Source: Lycocorax pyrrhopterus obiensis (lineage: Eukaryota > Chordata > Aves > Passeriformes > Paradisaeidae). From it: DNA of 64,000 nucleotides. How positions within the stretch are numbered: the stretch's first letter is position 1; every line of letters starts with the position of its first letter. The notes beneath the pieces were generated by a model. That model searched no databases. It saw only the letters and a program-made list of their open reading frames with translations, and was not told where the DNA came from. Below, in pieces: positions 24,581 through 37,679 of this stretch. Location: positions 6,813,465 through 6,877,464 of the forward strand of contig JACSVZ010000004.1 in the NCBI GenBank assembly GCA_014706295.1. Direction: 5' to 3'. Made by a program: the position numbers and the translations under genes.

Positions 24581-27500
24581 CCTTCTTCATGCATTGTGCT
24601 TTTTCCTCATTTAAAACAGCAACAGCCTCTGGCAGTAAAGGACATCACATTTCTGTGCGAGATGAAGCTTTTTTCCCCCGATATGCGGGAGAATGGCATG
24701 GGTCAAGGGAGAAAAAATGTATGCAAAAAACATCACACCCCACTGACCCCAGTATATTTTACATTACAATTTTGCCATTTCCAATATAGGTTCATTTTGC
24801 AGTGGACCATATCAGCCATATTTCAGGATTCACACAAAAAAAAAAAATAAAAATCAGTACCTGGAGCATTGTCTGCATAGGTCTGTCCTAATGCAATATA
24901 TGGATTGTCTTATTAATGTGTAGTGTAGCTTGCAGAGAACACACAGGCATGCAGGGAATACTTATGCGTGCCAGGGAGGCAGCACAGGTGTTCTGCTGGG
25001 GATGTGCATACACATTCAATTATCTCTGCAGGTAATACACAAGTGCATTCTGATGGCTTAAAGCCCAGCCTGCCACACACTGCAGGTGAACCCCCTGGAA
25101 CCAGGGGGGGTTTCCACATGAGGTTTCCTCCCCTGAGCCATGTAAGTTCCCAAAATGGGGCACATGACAAAGGTTTACCCATTTAAGCTGAGGCTGCCAT
25201 GCTTTCAGTGGGCAGCAAAAGGAGCTTTGTCCCCTGGCAGACACTAAAAGGCTTCCACCTCTAGCACAGGCAGAGGTAATTAATTAATCTACAGCCTGAT
25301 TAGAAAGGCCCAGAAGGTTCTGGAAGCTCCTCAGGACTTCACCCTTTTGCCTTAAGTGTTTCAACGAGGCCCAGCTGTACCTCGTTAACACTGCCCAGGT
25401 TCTCCGAAACTCTGGCAGCTGAGAACAAAGATGCACCTTTTGTTCTCCCAACCCTCCTCCAAGACCAGGGAAAGGATGAAGTGGAAGCTTGGGGCAATCC
25501 CTGTTTTAACCAGGGCTAAAATCCCCACACTCAATAGGAGCATTGCCTGACTAAAGGCCATAACAATTCTGACTTCACATACTGCAAAGACCATAATGCT
25601 CACAGAACTGGCACATCTGACCATTACCAACAAAATAATCATCTGCTATTTTGACAGAAAATCAAAGAAGTCTGACTTAAGAAGTACCAATTCCCATAAA
25701 ATCCTGCTGCTCTCCACAGATGACCAGCTAGGAGAAGCCTCACAAGGGAAGCAATACATGTATACAGGTGTCTAAAAGGTTAAACATACCAACAAAGCAG
25801 AACCATGGAACTGGGGGTAAATATAGATGAGGAAAGAGTTTAAGAGGTAAAAAAAATTAGGCTTTCACCACAGAAAGACAAAATCATCACCTTTCACATC
25901 AAGAAGCTACTCCACTTTACAATTGCCATGGAAAGGAGCAAGTTCAAGTCCTACAACCATCACACTTTGTCTGCTCATCGCCTCAAACAAACCCAGAGCA
26001 CTGTTGTGCTACAAAGCTGTAAGATTTTAGGAGTAACAGAAGGACTTACCTGAAGCTGAGGGTAGCCCAAGGAGCTGGAGGGAGCTGCTGCAAGGGGACG
26101 TGGAGTGGCACACAGTAAGACTGGCTGCACCAGAGGCTGGAGCTAAAACCATGTTCCACAGGTGTTTGGGATAATGCACTAATTAACTCCTGGAGCTCAT
26201 TGGCTGTAATTGCTCCACGTCCACACCCTGCCAGGTGGCCTTGACTCAGCACACCCTAAATTCTGGTGTGGGTGTGCTTTTGGGGTAGATAAAGCTGCTT
26301 TGGGTCATTTCAAAGTCCTGGCCAGGGCACTGATGAAAAAGGTTTCCTTTAATGGGAGGCAGCTGGGAGCCTTGAGATCCTGGGGACAGCCTGCTGAAAA
26401 TGACCCTCATCTTACAATTGCAAGAGCAGCACTTTTTTGTGTTGTTTTAAACAGAAAGGGTAAAACATGCAATATTTTTTTCAGGTGTTAGCACTCTTAA
26501 ATGTCACAGAGAAGCATCCTCTTGCCTGGTAAGTTGTGGACTTGGGGCTCAACAGGTTTGCTTGCTTATTGTCAGCATTTACCTGAACTGGTTTTTAATA
26601 AAAGCCTTTGAAGCAAGAAAATCTCCTGCCTGAGACGAGGGGTTGGGAGCCGGAGTGGAGGCCCCCGAGAGTTGCTGAGCTACTTAGTGGCAGTCAGTTG
26701 CATCCCTGATATATCCCATTCCTTCATAATTGCATATCCCCTCGGTGCTGCTCTGCACAGGACCAGCTTTCCTGTCAGCAGTTATTGGATGGGAGCTGAT
26801 GCTGGTGTTTACACATCCACGGTCCCAAGAATTCCAGTATCTGCCTGGCAAACGCTGCTGTGTTTCAAGTGCCCAGTTTGAGCCAGCTAGATGTGGTAGA
26901 GGGCAGAACGTGGGCCTTTCTCTATTCATCCAGGGCTTTGAACTTATCAAAATGAACCTTCATTTCAAATAATAACAATAATAATAATAATAATAATGTT
27001 GTTTCCTTTGGCTTCAGAGAACCAGTTCCATCAAAGTACTGACTATTGAAGGTTCAACTGCTAATGGCAAGCTATTTTGAAAAGGGAAAAGTCTGGAGGC
27101 AAATTATGAGGGAAAGAATAGATATTAATCATTTTTAAAGTCATTCAGTCTCAGGCATTATTTTCCTTTCTTTCATTATTCATGATGAGTTTTTTTGCTT
27201 CAAGGCCAAGTGAATTCACAGGGCCTGACCCATCCAAACATAACCACAACTCTGAACAATGCAGCCCAGTTGAGTCTATAGATAAAAAAAGAGCCCAAAT
27301 GGAAAGAAATAAAACGAAGATAATTTTAAACAGTGGATCTAAACACACACATGGATGTATATCCCTCCTGCTGATCAGTTCATTTCCCAGTACCCTGTCC
27401 ACTGTGTTGCCATCCCATCCACCCTGGTGAGGGATTTGTGGAATGGGAGTGCCAACAAGGAACTCATCCCATTTTCTGTTTCCCTGCCCCTACCTCCCTG

Positions 27501-28379
27501 GCCTCTAAAGCCATCTTGGTGGTGTCCCGCCGCTTTCAGCCAAGGGAAGACCTCTCACCTTTTCTTTTTTAGCTTAATGCCAGAGCTAATGGAAACTCAG
27601 TAGTTTCACTTGTAACTTGGATAACCTGCACAGCTTTTTGTAGCTGCAGGGCACGAGCAGACCCTGGAAGAATTGAGCCTAGAGCCATTTACAGCTCTCT
27701 CTATTGAGAAATTGAAGAGCTTGGAGGAAAAAATCTCAATGCAGAGGAGAGTTTTTTCTCCTCAAAGCTCCCTTGGGGAAGGTTTTCCCATGCTGGGTGT
27801 GCAGAGCACCGGGGCTGCCGCAGGGAGACTCACATGTTCGGACACAGAAGGACACCACGTTTGTGGCAGCTTCCTCTTGCCAGAGAATGAGGGGGCCGGA
27901 AAGAAGCTTTCAGGGCAGAAGCAATGACAATTCCTAGACCTGTGTTCTCCTCCTCCAGTAATTCTCAGCATCCCCAGGTAGCCCCATGTATTGAAGAAAA
28001 ACGGCAATTCAGAGTTCCCTTAGCTTCAGGGCAAAATAACCCAACAACATTACTTTGGTTTATCTATGTTTGTAACCATGTTCCTTGGAAGAAAGGAGTT
28101 TGCTGTGGAATATCTCTGGCAACCTTGAAGGCAACTGGTGTACTTTTCCCACTCTGGAATAAACTCAGCAACATGAATCCTGCCTCAGAGTCCACAGATG
28201 TGTGCATCTGCAGAAGACGCTGTTAATAATTAATATAATTGCACAACCCCCTAGATATAAAAATACACAGACAGAGCCTCACATTTTGCCTGCTTCTCTG
28301 TAACAAATACCCAAACTGAAACAAATTTAACAAGATACATTACACAAGTCTGCAGACAGAAGTTGTATGAAAATTTTAA
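24581..28379. other. Non-coding stretch, no gene seen
   Basis: No exon or RNA gene recognised. It contains an A run near 24836-24847 and the AAT microsatellite at 26968-26997. TAATTAATTAATC near 25277-25289 is a homeodomain-like cluster. Confidence 0.6.
26968..26997 (+). repeat. AAT microsatellite
   Basis: Ten AAT-type units with one AAC interruption. It is one of four AAT/ATT tracts in the window, with those at 6998, 20225 and 55491. Confidence 0.85.
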
Positions 28380-29470
28380 CTCTCTTCAGCAAGAAAGCAC
28401 TTCTATTTCCAGTAACGCTGGCAGCATATACTGTAGCTAGGCAGCCGCATTTATTTTCAATTATCATTTTTGCCTTTTTATACAGCATAATGAAATGCCT
28501 GGTAAATTATACATTTTTGTAAAACACAAACTTGTCTCTTTATTTGCAGCTCAAGTCTTGCAATATCGTTTTGTCTGCATTAGTTCTAGCTCTTTATGAG
28601 AGGCCAATTACTTTTCTTAGCTGTTAACATGTAGAGTGTGATACGTTACCCGCCAGTCCCGGCTGAGACACAGCCTGCTGCAAAATGACCGTGGCTAAGG
28701 CTCAGACCCTTTGGAGAAAAGGGGGAAAATTCCCAGCATTCTGCTTGCTAAAACATCGTCCGTACTCGTTTGCTCCAGCTTTGATACCTAAGATTTTCAA
28801 CCCACACCCCCTGCTAAACAAAAGCATATTTTTTAAGGGGGGGGGGGGAGGGAAGCATATAGCTGCTTCCCCCAGTCTCTCTTTAGAAAGATGCTTTCCT
28901 GGCAGATGGATCTCAATATGCCGTCTCCCAAATCTTAAGCAACTCTGAAAATATAAAGTTCACTTACACCAATGGGCCATATATATCTACACCTCTCGAT
29001 TCCCTGTCTCTTTAACTGGCACTTTGAACTAGTGAGCACCTCTTTAATCTTGCCCCATTATCATCCTAATAGCACCTCCCGATATTCATAAATGTCTAGC
29101 AAGACTTTCAGCTATTTGGTATGAAGAAGAAATATCCAGCTAAATTGAGAAGATTACCACATCACCACATAAATCAGTGACAGGCCGCGTGTTATTACAG
29201 TTGATTTTTGTTGACAGTTGGCTGTAGGCAGTTGTGTTTCAAATGCCTTTTTTCTCTGGGAAATTAAACAAAATTCCATGCAAAATGCAGCCCTCCAGTT
29301 CAAAAACTGTAAATCCAAAATTAGCATTTCATACTTTAAAAGGTAGCACAGCACAATTTTCCATTGAAAGGTCTGTACAGTTGTCACAAACGGGTGCTTC
29401 ACACATGACACTAATGCTACCGATGCCTTTTAAGAAAGCCACCTTTCTCTGATATTATTTTCTTCTCCTC
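28380..29470. promoter_or_regulatory. Candidate conserved non-coding element cluster
   Basis: About 1.1 kb of complex sequence with no domain-bearing open frame. It is rich in homeodomain-like cores (TTTTCAATTATC near 28453-28464, GCATTAG near 28578-28584) and includes CTGTTAACATG near 28621-28631. A G12 run at 28837-28848 splits it into two AT-rich halves. The texture resembles a conserved enhancer cluster. Unproven without comparison to other genomes. Confidence 0.28.
28837..28848 (+). repeat. Poly-G run
   Basis: Twelve consecutive G, followed by AGGG. Low-complexity tract, likely length-variable. Confidence 0.85.
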
Positions 29471-32400
29471 ATAATCTGCATACACTATAGTTCATCCCTA
29501 CGGAAAAGAAAGAGAGCTCACTTACTTATCTCTCATATGGGAGCATTATGCTTTCAGCAATTCAGACAGATAGGCTGGGTGGGAGGGGGGCGCGTTGCCG
29601 AATCCTCCGCGATAAGAGGGAAGGAATTGTGGCCAGCGAAAGGTTAATCTTCCCTCTCCGAGTCCCTCCTTCTGTCTCGGCATAACCTGGGGAGCAAAGA
29701 AAATGCGAGACTTACAAAGTGGAAAGACACACCGGCGCTCAACTGTTCGTGCTGCATCGTGTGGCATTTCACACACAGGGCCACGCGTGACCTAATTAAC
29801 AAAAAGCCGTCGCTAAAAGTCAGGGAAGCAGCTTGGGTGACACCAGAGAGGACCAGAACTTGCGAAGGAGTGTCTGCTTCCAGCAGCTGCTGATCTGCCA
29901 GTTTTGGCTCAGAGAGCGCCCGCTGCTAAGCCAATTTTTAGGGACTCTGGTGTCAGCAAGTTGATCAAGCAGCAGTAGTTGAGACGGAGCGCCTTCCCCT
30001 TCTCCAGGCAGATCCTGGGGCCAGTGGCTTTGTCTTGGGCAATAGCTTGGAGAAATCACCACCACAAGAAGTTCACATTTTTGGCTGTGTTTACACATAT
30101 ATATATATAACACAGGGAATTGAAGCAGAGAACTGCTCTGCCTACTCCTGGGCACGGGGACAGACATGTAATGTGGTTTGTCAGCCAAAAGATGTTACAT
30201 GTGTCTTCACACAAACACTTTGCTGGCAGCAGACTGGCTTCTGGCCATGCAGTCCAACATCCCCTGGTCAGAACTGCTGGGCTGAAAACCAGATCACCAG
30301 CCAATTGCATCTGGTTCATCTTCCCCCAGTGTTCAAGGGCAGAGGTGTGAGGCCACAGGGATGATGGCCTGTGTGAAGGATCACCCCTTCTCCCAGCCCT
30401 GTCCTCAGAGGGGAGCCGAGGATGGAGAGTCCACCTGGTGACCTCTGAGCTGGGTAATCCCACTGCTTGTCACTGAGAGGGAAGTGTGTTCGTAGTAGCC
30501 AGTGCCAATAAAATTAAGTATTTCAGTCAATATTGGAATGGTTTAATCTGAATTTACCATCAGGCATTTTGAACAGCTGCCTCACTCTCATTTGCTCATG
30601 GCTGGGTCAAGGTTTAGTTTTACAGCCTGTGCCAAACCTCTCCCTGGTGTAACTCTGCTGACAGAATAGGACAAGATGTCCATGGGAGCCTGGCCCCAGT
30701 CACCCATGGTGTGTCACCCATACAAAAAAGCTCTTGACCCTCTGCTGGAGGTTGCATTTGCACCTGATTACAGGTGAAGACTAAATCAATGGAGCCCAAT
30801 AATCACAGTGAGATACTGGTTGCTTACCAGTTGCCCTGCTGGGGGAAAAGTACCCAGCCAAGAAGAATGGAAAATGGCAGCACAAGAGAACACAGGGAAT
30901 ATGATAGAGCAATCCTGTGTTCCCTGTTGAGGAGAGGTTGGAAGCAGGACAAAGCTTTGCTGTTGAGTGAGCTGCAGCCTACAGAGAGTGATTGAATGAT
31001 TTAAGGTAGCACTTGTTCAACACTGGAAATATTTATACTTAAGATCTGTAGGGAATATCATAAAAAGGGTTACGCCACTAATACTTTCTCTTCTAACTCT
31101 ATGTGCACATTTAATATCTTAGTATCTGATTCCCAATGAATATTTCTTACAAACTTTTGAAGCACACAAGAGGTGACCTCCCATTTCTGCTTGGGACCAG
31201 CTCCTCAGGAAAACCAGGCAGTGAGGAGACACAGACCAAACTGACACGGTGAAAGAGCGTGGTCCACAGGGAAAACAATTACCCCACCAAAGAGTGCCCA
31301 ACACGAGCACAAAGCAGCAAAAACAAAAGCAGGTTTGAAGTACAAAGCTGCCCGTTCTGATAAAGATGAGGAACCAACCAGTACGTGATCACTGGGGAGA
31401 GGAGGCTGAGCTGAACGAGACAGTGTTGCCAAGAATAGCGCTTGAAACGAGGTGTGACGAGGGCTGTGACTGCAGGCAGAAGGTGGCTCTGTGCACACAG
31501 ACAGGTATTTTGTGCCACGTGAAAAGCCTGACAAGTGTGGCAGCGACCTGTGCCTTTGGACATGAGACAGGTTGCTCACTCCATGGTACAGGAGAGCCCT
31601 CCTCCAGGGCCATGCTTTTGCAAGGACAGGGAAAGGCTGGTAAGAGGAGGGAGGTTTGGGAGCCCATGTACACCATCACCCTTACCAGAGGAAGGCATCA
31701 GGGTGCCAGGGGCTGATGAAGGACACACAAGGGCTTTGCTTGAGGAGGAGCCCAGCAGCAAAGCCCAGCTGTGGCAAAGCTGATGTTGTGCCAAGGCATC
31801 AAACAGCCTCGCAGGACAACCAGCAAACTTGCCCAAAGAACATGTCAAACGCAGAAATTATCCTTCAACAGAGGAGAGGAGGCAATCTGGGGTGGTGACA
31901 GTGGGAGCAGGGGAAGCAAAGGAAGTGTGGGGAGCCCGACCCACAGCCATGGCAGAGCAGGTCGCTCCAGAGAGCCTGCACAGTGCTGGAAATGGAGAGC
32001 CTTCTCGTGCTGTCCCCTGGCATGCAGTTCTTTGAAATGTATCTCCAGAGCTTCTGGGTTTGGCAGCCCTACAGACACTGTGTGAAGGGGAGAGCCTCTG
32101 GGTTTGCTGTTTCAGTGAATTTAAAGGGTGCAAGCCCCCCTCCCCTCTCCTGGCATCCTTTTCTGCACAGCCCAGGTGTTTGCATCTCAACAGCGATTTT
32201 TGTACTGAACCCAGCAAAATGAGATGAAATCCCAGCACTTGTTTCACAGAGACATCCGGCTTCGAGGGAAAGATCACACTCAGCTTTGGATTGTAAGCCC
32301 AGGGATGTCATAAGAACAAGTCAATTACTCCACAAATGAGGGGAAATATTTTTCAAATTTTAGCTGAACTAAGTAGAGAAGAGAAATGAATCTGTAAATC

Positions 32401-32999
32401 ATCAAATGGTGTGTCTGTTTATAATTATTATCATGCAAGTAATATAATGTTAGTTGAGCAAGATAATTTTTGTGTGTTTTGGGATTTCCTAGTTTGCATC
32501 TTTCTGCCTACAGATCTAGATCTCCAGGGCAGGTAATTTTTTTTTTTTCCTGATGCCTCATAAAGAGAAAGAAATGCTGAATATAAAACCTGACAGGAAG
32601 CTTTTCCTTTCAAAGTATAGTTCATGTGGTTGTTTAGAAAATGCAGTTCAAATACCGTTCTTTACTTTGTTCTTACGAGTTGTGAGCAATACACAGATTT
32701 GTTCACATGGCAAAGGCTGTGAGTAGCCTTTGCAATAATGTCAGGTGGCTGTTGCTTACAGGACAGGAGTACTGTGGTCTCTCCCAGCTCCAGGCCCATC
32801 CGTATGAGGAGCTGAAGCTGGATTTAACTGCTGGCCGAATCACAGAGGTGTGCAGGCTTCATGCGCTGCCTTGAGTTGGGATGCCCAGAGAACTCTTCAG
32901 GAACAAATAAACTTATAAAATATCCTAGGGGATATATGAGAATTGGAGCTGAAATTTAGTATTTTCTAACTGCTCTCACCCTTCCTCCTGGGACTGCCG
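29471..32999. other. Non-coding stretch, no gene seen
   Basis: GC content rises around 29570-29800 and 31200-32300, where both strands carry many overlapping open frames of 60-139 codons. None has a domain, and the pattern fits low stop density rather than genes. A short AT run lies at 30097-30109. Confidence 0.6.
30738..30748 (-). promoter_or_regulatory. CTCF-like core motif
   Basis: The minus strand reads CCAGCAGAGGG, matching CCASYAGRGGG of the CTCF consensus. Motif match only. Confidence 0.2.
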
Positions 33000-33660
33000 C
33001 TGATCTTTGATCACTTCCCTCATTTACAAACGCTGTCATCTCACCATTCTCCTTCTACTCCGTATCATTAATACAAATCTGGAAACAATGGCTTTCTCCC
33101 TGCTAAAACATTGCAACATCCCACTATTTGTTTCCTCTTCTAAAACGGATCATTCATTATAACCCATATCCCCCAAAGAATTTTATCACTTGAAACCTGT
33201 TTGCAGTGAATCTAAAGTAGCCGGAAAATCATCTCCTCAGAAATTCCTGCATACGCTGGAGCCGACTCCTCCTGGAAGCCCAATAAAGTGTTGAGTCCCT
33301 CTGCAGGCAATATCCATTTTTCTTCTTTCTGATACAGTCTCCGGCAGTAACCCCTGCAGCTGTGCACGATCCATTTTTTTTTTTGCTGCTGAAATTCACT
33401 GCTCAGCTCTGTTAGCTCTTGTACCCACTTCATCCCGGAGAGTTGGGATAATTGCCTCCTTGCTTCGTCGTTCCACCACCTCCATGCTTATCACAGAGGT
33501 CAGCTTTTCTTTTATCTCTCCTATAACCAACTCGTTATTTGCTGCTTTCTCTTGCAAGGGACAGGCTGCTGCTCCCTGACTCCTGCCCCATTCCACTTTT
33601 CCTCGTGTTTGTGCACCTCGTTTGAATATTTCTGCCCAAAAGGACATCTCTACCTCTCAG
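33000..33660. promoter_or_regulatory. Unusual complex block, possibly conserved or relic-coding
   Basis: The minus strand is purine-rich and open in two overlapping frames: one from 33647 down to 33396 and another from 33433 down to 33212, the latter open further upstream to a stop near 33487. The translations look helical, rich in Glu, Lys, Arg and Gln, but match no family I recognise, and an A11 run interrupts the second frame. The stop-poor purine strand explains the openness without invoking a gene. A conserved non-coding element or an old retroelement fragment are alternatives. Confidence 0.2.
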
Positions 33661-36420
33661 CATTTGAATTTAGTATTTTACTTTGTAGTCCGTGGTCCCC
33701 AGCAGCAGCAGAGGTTTGGGTGAACACTGACCTCTGTGAGGAGATGTCAGCAAAATGCTTACACCTGCAGTTGGAGAGTTGTGTGAGCAGGGATTTTCCC
33801 CAAAAATCTGGGCAGCCATGAGGGTCATGGAAGGTTTTCTTTAATAAACTAAATAGGAGTAACATGCTCACTGTTTTTTACCTGAGAAAGGTTATGCAAC
33901 CTAGTAATGCTAAAATACATTAAAGGTAAGGCTTGGGACTCAAATTGCTCAAATGCTGGTAGGAAAAAAAGGAATGCTGAATATAAAACAAAATAATGCA
34001 GAAAATGTTCTACACTGTTAAGGGTGAAGGCAGCTATGGCTATGCAATATTTACCATCAGGGACGCTTGGACCAAAGCTTCCTTTGAACTACTCACAGTC
34101 AAGAATAAACCCCAACGTCAGAATGCGCACAGGTGAAAATTCAAAGTGCAGGAAGGGCAACCACCCCTCACTGTTTTATAAGTCCCCAGACTATCTAAAC
34201 ACCATTGGAGACACTTTAAAAAAAGATGCAGATGATGAAACTCTGAGCTAACCCACAGAACTTTTTCTTGGGACGTACAGTTTTTTGAACTAACAGCAAA
34301 TTCTGGACAAGTGTGGAGTGGCTAATAAGGTCTGGAAAGCACAGGCAGAGCCAGGCTTACTAAAATCAGCCTTGAAGTGTCACTCACAAATTGTCACCAA
34401 AGCACTGTGAGAGGAGTGCAGACAGGGCAACTTTTGCAGAGATGACACTCGTACTTCCAGGGGCTTTCAGAGGATATTATGTACCCATTTCCCTGTTTGA
34501 AAATGTGCCTCTCCACGTAAAACAAGAGATCTTTGCATTTTTAAATAACACATCCACTCATGTAAAATCTCTCCTCCAGCACTCCGCCGAGCAGCAGCGG
34601 TGCTGTCTGAAAATGCAGGTGTTTTCTGGAAATACGGGCGTCTCCAGCTTTTCAGTCCGTGTCAGTGCAATGCAGTTGAACTTCCTAATCAGTGATAGTT
34701 TGTTGTAATATTGATGATGACCATGCATAGAGACATAAAAACCCAATTCTTTGCTGTTGCTTAATGCCATTGTGAAGTTCACACAGGCTGGGTAGTCACA
34801 CACTCAGCACACCAGGACAAAGCCTGGCTTCATCCTGAGGCCAGCAGAACAGCAGAAGAGTAGAGACCAGTCCCACACCTGCCACCAGCCAGCCCAGCAA
34901 CCCTGAGACACTTTATTTGCTGTTTCCCCTCACAACATAATCTATTTAAATCTGAAGCTCAGTGAGACAGCAAACGTTTTTCTTCAGTGGGGTGTGCACA
35001 GTTCCTGCCACAGTGGGACTCCTGTCTCGGCCAGGACCTTGAGGTAGTGGGGTAAGAAAATCAAGCAGAAAGAGCTGGCAGGAGAGAAGCAGCAGCCCTT
35101 GGTCTCAGCAGAAATCTGATTTCAGAGGGGGCTTGTTTTAATCCAAAAGAGCAAAATACTCTTGGGTATTGTTCAACAGTGAACACTCCTTGCTACCTCC
35201 GTTTCTTAAGGTGAGTGAAAAGGCAGCCTGTGCTACCACAGTGGGGAATTTGGGTCCTGCAAATTACTCTGTTTCTTTGTCCAAGAAGCCAAGCTGGGGG
35301 CCATGTCTTCGTGAAGGGTCTGTGAGCGTGGCAGCTGCCTCTCACTTCTCAGTTTGCTTTTAAAAGCAAACCGTGGGCCACGCAGTGCCACACAGCACTA
35401 AGGCACAGAGCCTCCAGACCCAGTGGGACCTCAGCCACTGCCATTTGAGTAGCAGACAGACACCAGAAACCTCTGAAGAGCCACCGGGGCGTGCTGGCCA
35501 CTCCACATCCGACACCTGCAAGGCGGGGCCTGGTGGAAAGCCCCGTGGCCACCTCAAAGGCACGGCCAGCAGCCTCAGCAGCAGGTCTGCTGCCATGTCA
35601 TGTCCCTGCTCATCCCCAGCATGGAGGGGACATTCAGGGCCAGCTCTCAGGGACAAAACTCTCCAAGCACAAACACCTCCTTGCATAGGTCCTATAGGGC
35701 AACTCGTGAACTGTTCAGCAGCCGGTGGCACCTGTGATGTGACATCCTTGGCTCTTGCAGGCAGAAACCTCCCAGGGCAAGAGCACGACCTGCAGAACTC
35801 TGCCTGTCCCCTGCCTGTGCCTGGGGACAGCTGAGCCCCAGCCTGGCCAGGATGTCCCACAGAGCTCATCCTCCTGCACCGCACAGCACCCAAGTTTAGG
35901 GGCACCACCACTGCACTTGGTGCGTTTGCAGGGCCCCACCACAGCTAAACAGATATTTTACACTTCACACAAGTGGACATGAGGAAGGCCCACTTCTCCT
36001 TCATGTACTTGTTGCTTCAGACCTGTTTCCACCTCTGAAACACGTTGGTACTGTTCAACGTGGCCGGCCCTGCGGATGTGAGCAGGGCGTGTGTTCAGCT
36101 CCTCATCTGAAATATTTGCATGAGCCGCTGGTTTCCTCTCTCCCCACTGGGGACAGGAGGCTTTCTCTCACTTCTCTATTTCATCGTGATCTACAGAAGC
36201 AAGTTCAAAAGGGCAGGAGCAAGGGTCTCACATCCTGATGCTTTGACTCACCCTCATGAAAAGTTATGGGTGTCAGTACGGCTACAGCTGCTCACTTCTC
36301 CCCCAGCCTCTTCAATTTCTGTCTCTTTGCCACACTTGATGACAAACAATAATGAGCTTTTACATTCCCTCACTAACTACTTTATTTCTCACACTCACAG
36401 GAAAACACAGACACACTCAA

Positions 36421-36437
36421 ACACACACACACACACC
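36421..36437 (+). repeat. AC microsatellite
   Basis: Eight perfect AC units, ending in a C run. Confidence 0.85.
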
Positions 36438-37012
36438 CCTACATGCCATTTATCAGTTAACTTCTGAAAAAAAAAATTGGTTTATCTACTCTGAAGATAT
36501 GGGTAGGTTGTGGCCTTCAGCCTTACTGGCTTTTAAAAAGCTACCAGTGGTCAATTCTGTAATAGTTTTTACCAGATTAACATAAAAACTTTGGTCTGAA
36601 GAGCTTTTTCTTTTTCTTTTGTGTCAAAGACCATGGTTCGCACTCTGCATTTCTTAGCCCAGTGAAAGTTGTGCTATGCGTGGTACCTCAAATTCCCCAT
36701 TCTCCATCCCAGAGCAATCTGTCTCTGTGTATCACACTCCCAGCCTCCACATCTGAGTACCTATAAAGGGACTGACAAGTAAAATGTTGTGAACGCTGCT
36801 CTCCGTTCTCACTCACTAGAACTTTGTTGAATTTGCTTGGTTTTACACCTATTACAGCTCAAAGACTGTTTGCTTCTCCCCTGCAGGGTTGAGGAAGCAG
36901 CAGAAGTAGTGGGGAAGGAAAATCTTCAGACCTGCTTTCTCCCTTTAAACTGCTGAACAGAAGTGCTGAAGTCTCAAAGTTTTGCTTTTCTCTGGGTTTT
37001 GTTTCTCGTTCA

Positions 37013-37025
37013 TTTTTTTTTTTTT
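37013..37025 (+). repeat. Poly-T run
   Basis: Thirteen consecutive T. Confidence 0.85.
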
Positions 37026-37679
37026 AATGACTGGCTGCCACAACTCAAAATGCCTCATTCTGTATCAGCAGAATTTAGTCACACTGATAACTCAGATTTC
37101 CAGGCAAGATACTCGGAGTGAGCCTTCCTTATGGTTTTCCTCTACCACCAAGAGTTCAGAGAATTTGAATCTAACAATTGATTTCATTCTCTTGTTTGAG
37201 TTTTCCTTTTCCCCAAATGGCAGGAGAAAAAGGAAAAAAAAAAAAGAAAAAGAAAAGAAAAAAGAAACACAATTTTTATTGCATGGAAAATGCCTGAGGG
37301 GAACAAACTAAATTCAGGACTAACTTGCAAAGGCGGATTTTACAGTTGCAAAATCAGACCATAATTTGGCCCAATATTCTGTTTCAGTGCTTGGCTCAGT
37401 GGAGAAACCAGGACGTGTTTTTTCCTGCCCGGGAATTATAGTTAAAATGAAAAATGAGTTTTCATAGACAGGGAAGTATCATTGCTGCAAGCAAGCATGA
37501 ACAATGCTGAATCTCGGTCATGCGTAAAACCCAAGAAGTGGCCAAAAAAGCGCTTTTCTGAGAAAGCTGGCAATCCCTGCTTTGGAAAGTTGTGCCATAC
37601 CCCACGCCAACTCGCTCTACCAGCACCGGCTGTGGAAATTGCTCTCCTTGAAACAACATCTACCTAATTTGTAGCAGTT

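Larger units (their letters stand above)
33661..37679. other. Non-coding stretch, no gene seen
   Basis: It holds a GC-richer part (35340-35950) with overlapping open frames on both strands of up to 183 codons, none with a domain. An AC microsatellite, a T13 run and a purine-rich A/G tract (about 37219-37267) are present. A POU octamer lies at 36114-36121. Confidence 0.6.

Noticed and set aside
26668..26700. Minus-strand MIR fragment (AGCTACTTAGTGGCAG)
   Set aside because: One block only; the neighbouring sequence does not align.
35360..35950. CpG island or promoter in a GC-richer stretch
   Set aside because: GC content is raised but CpG is not dense enough; no first-exon features.
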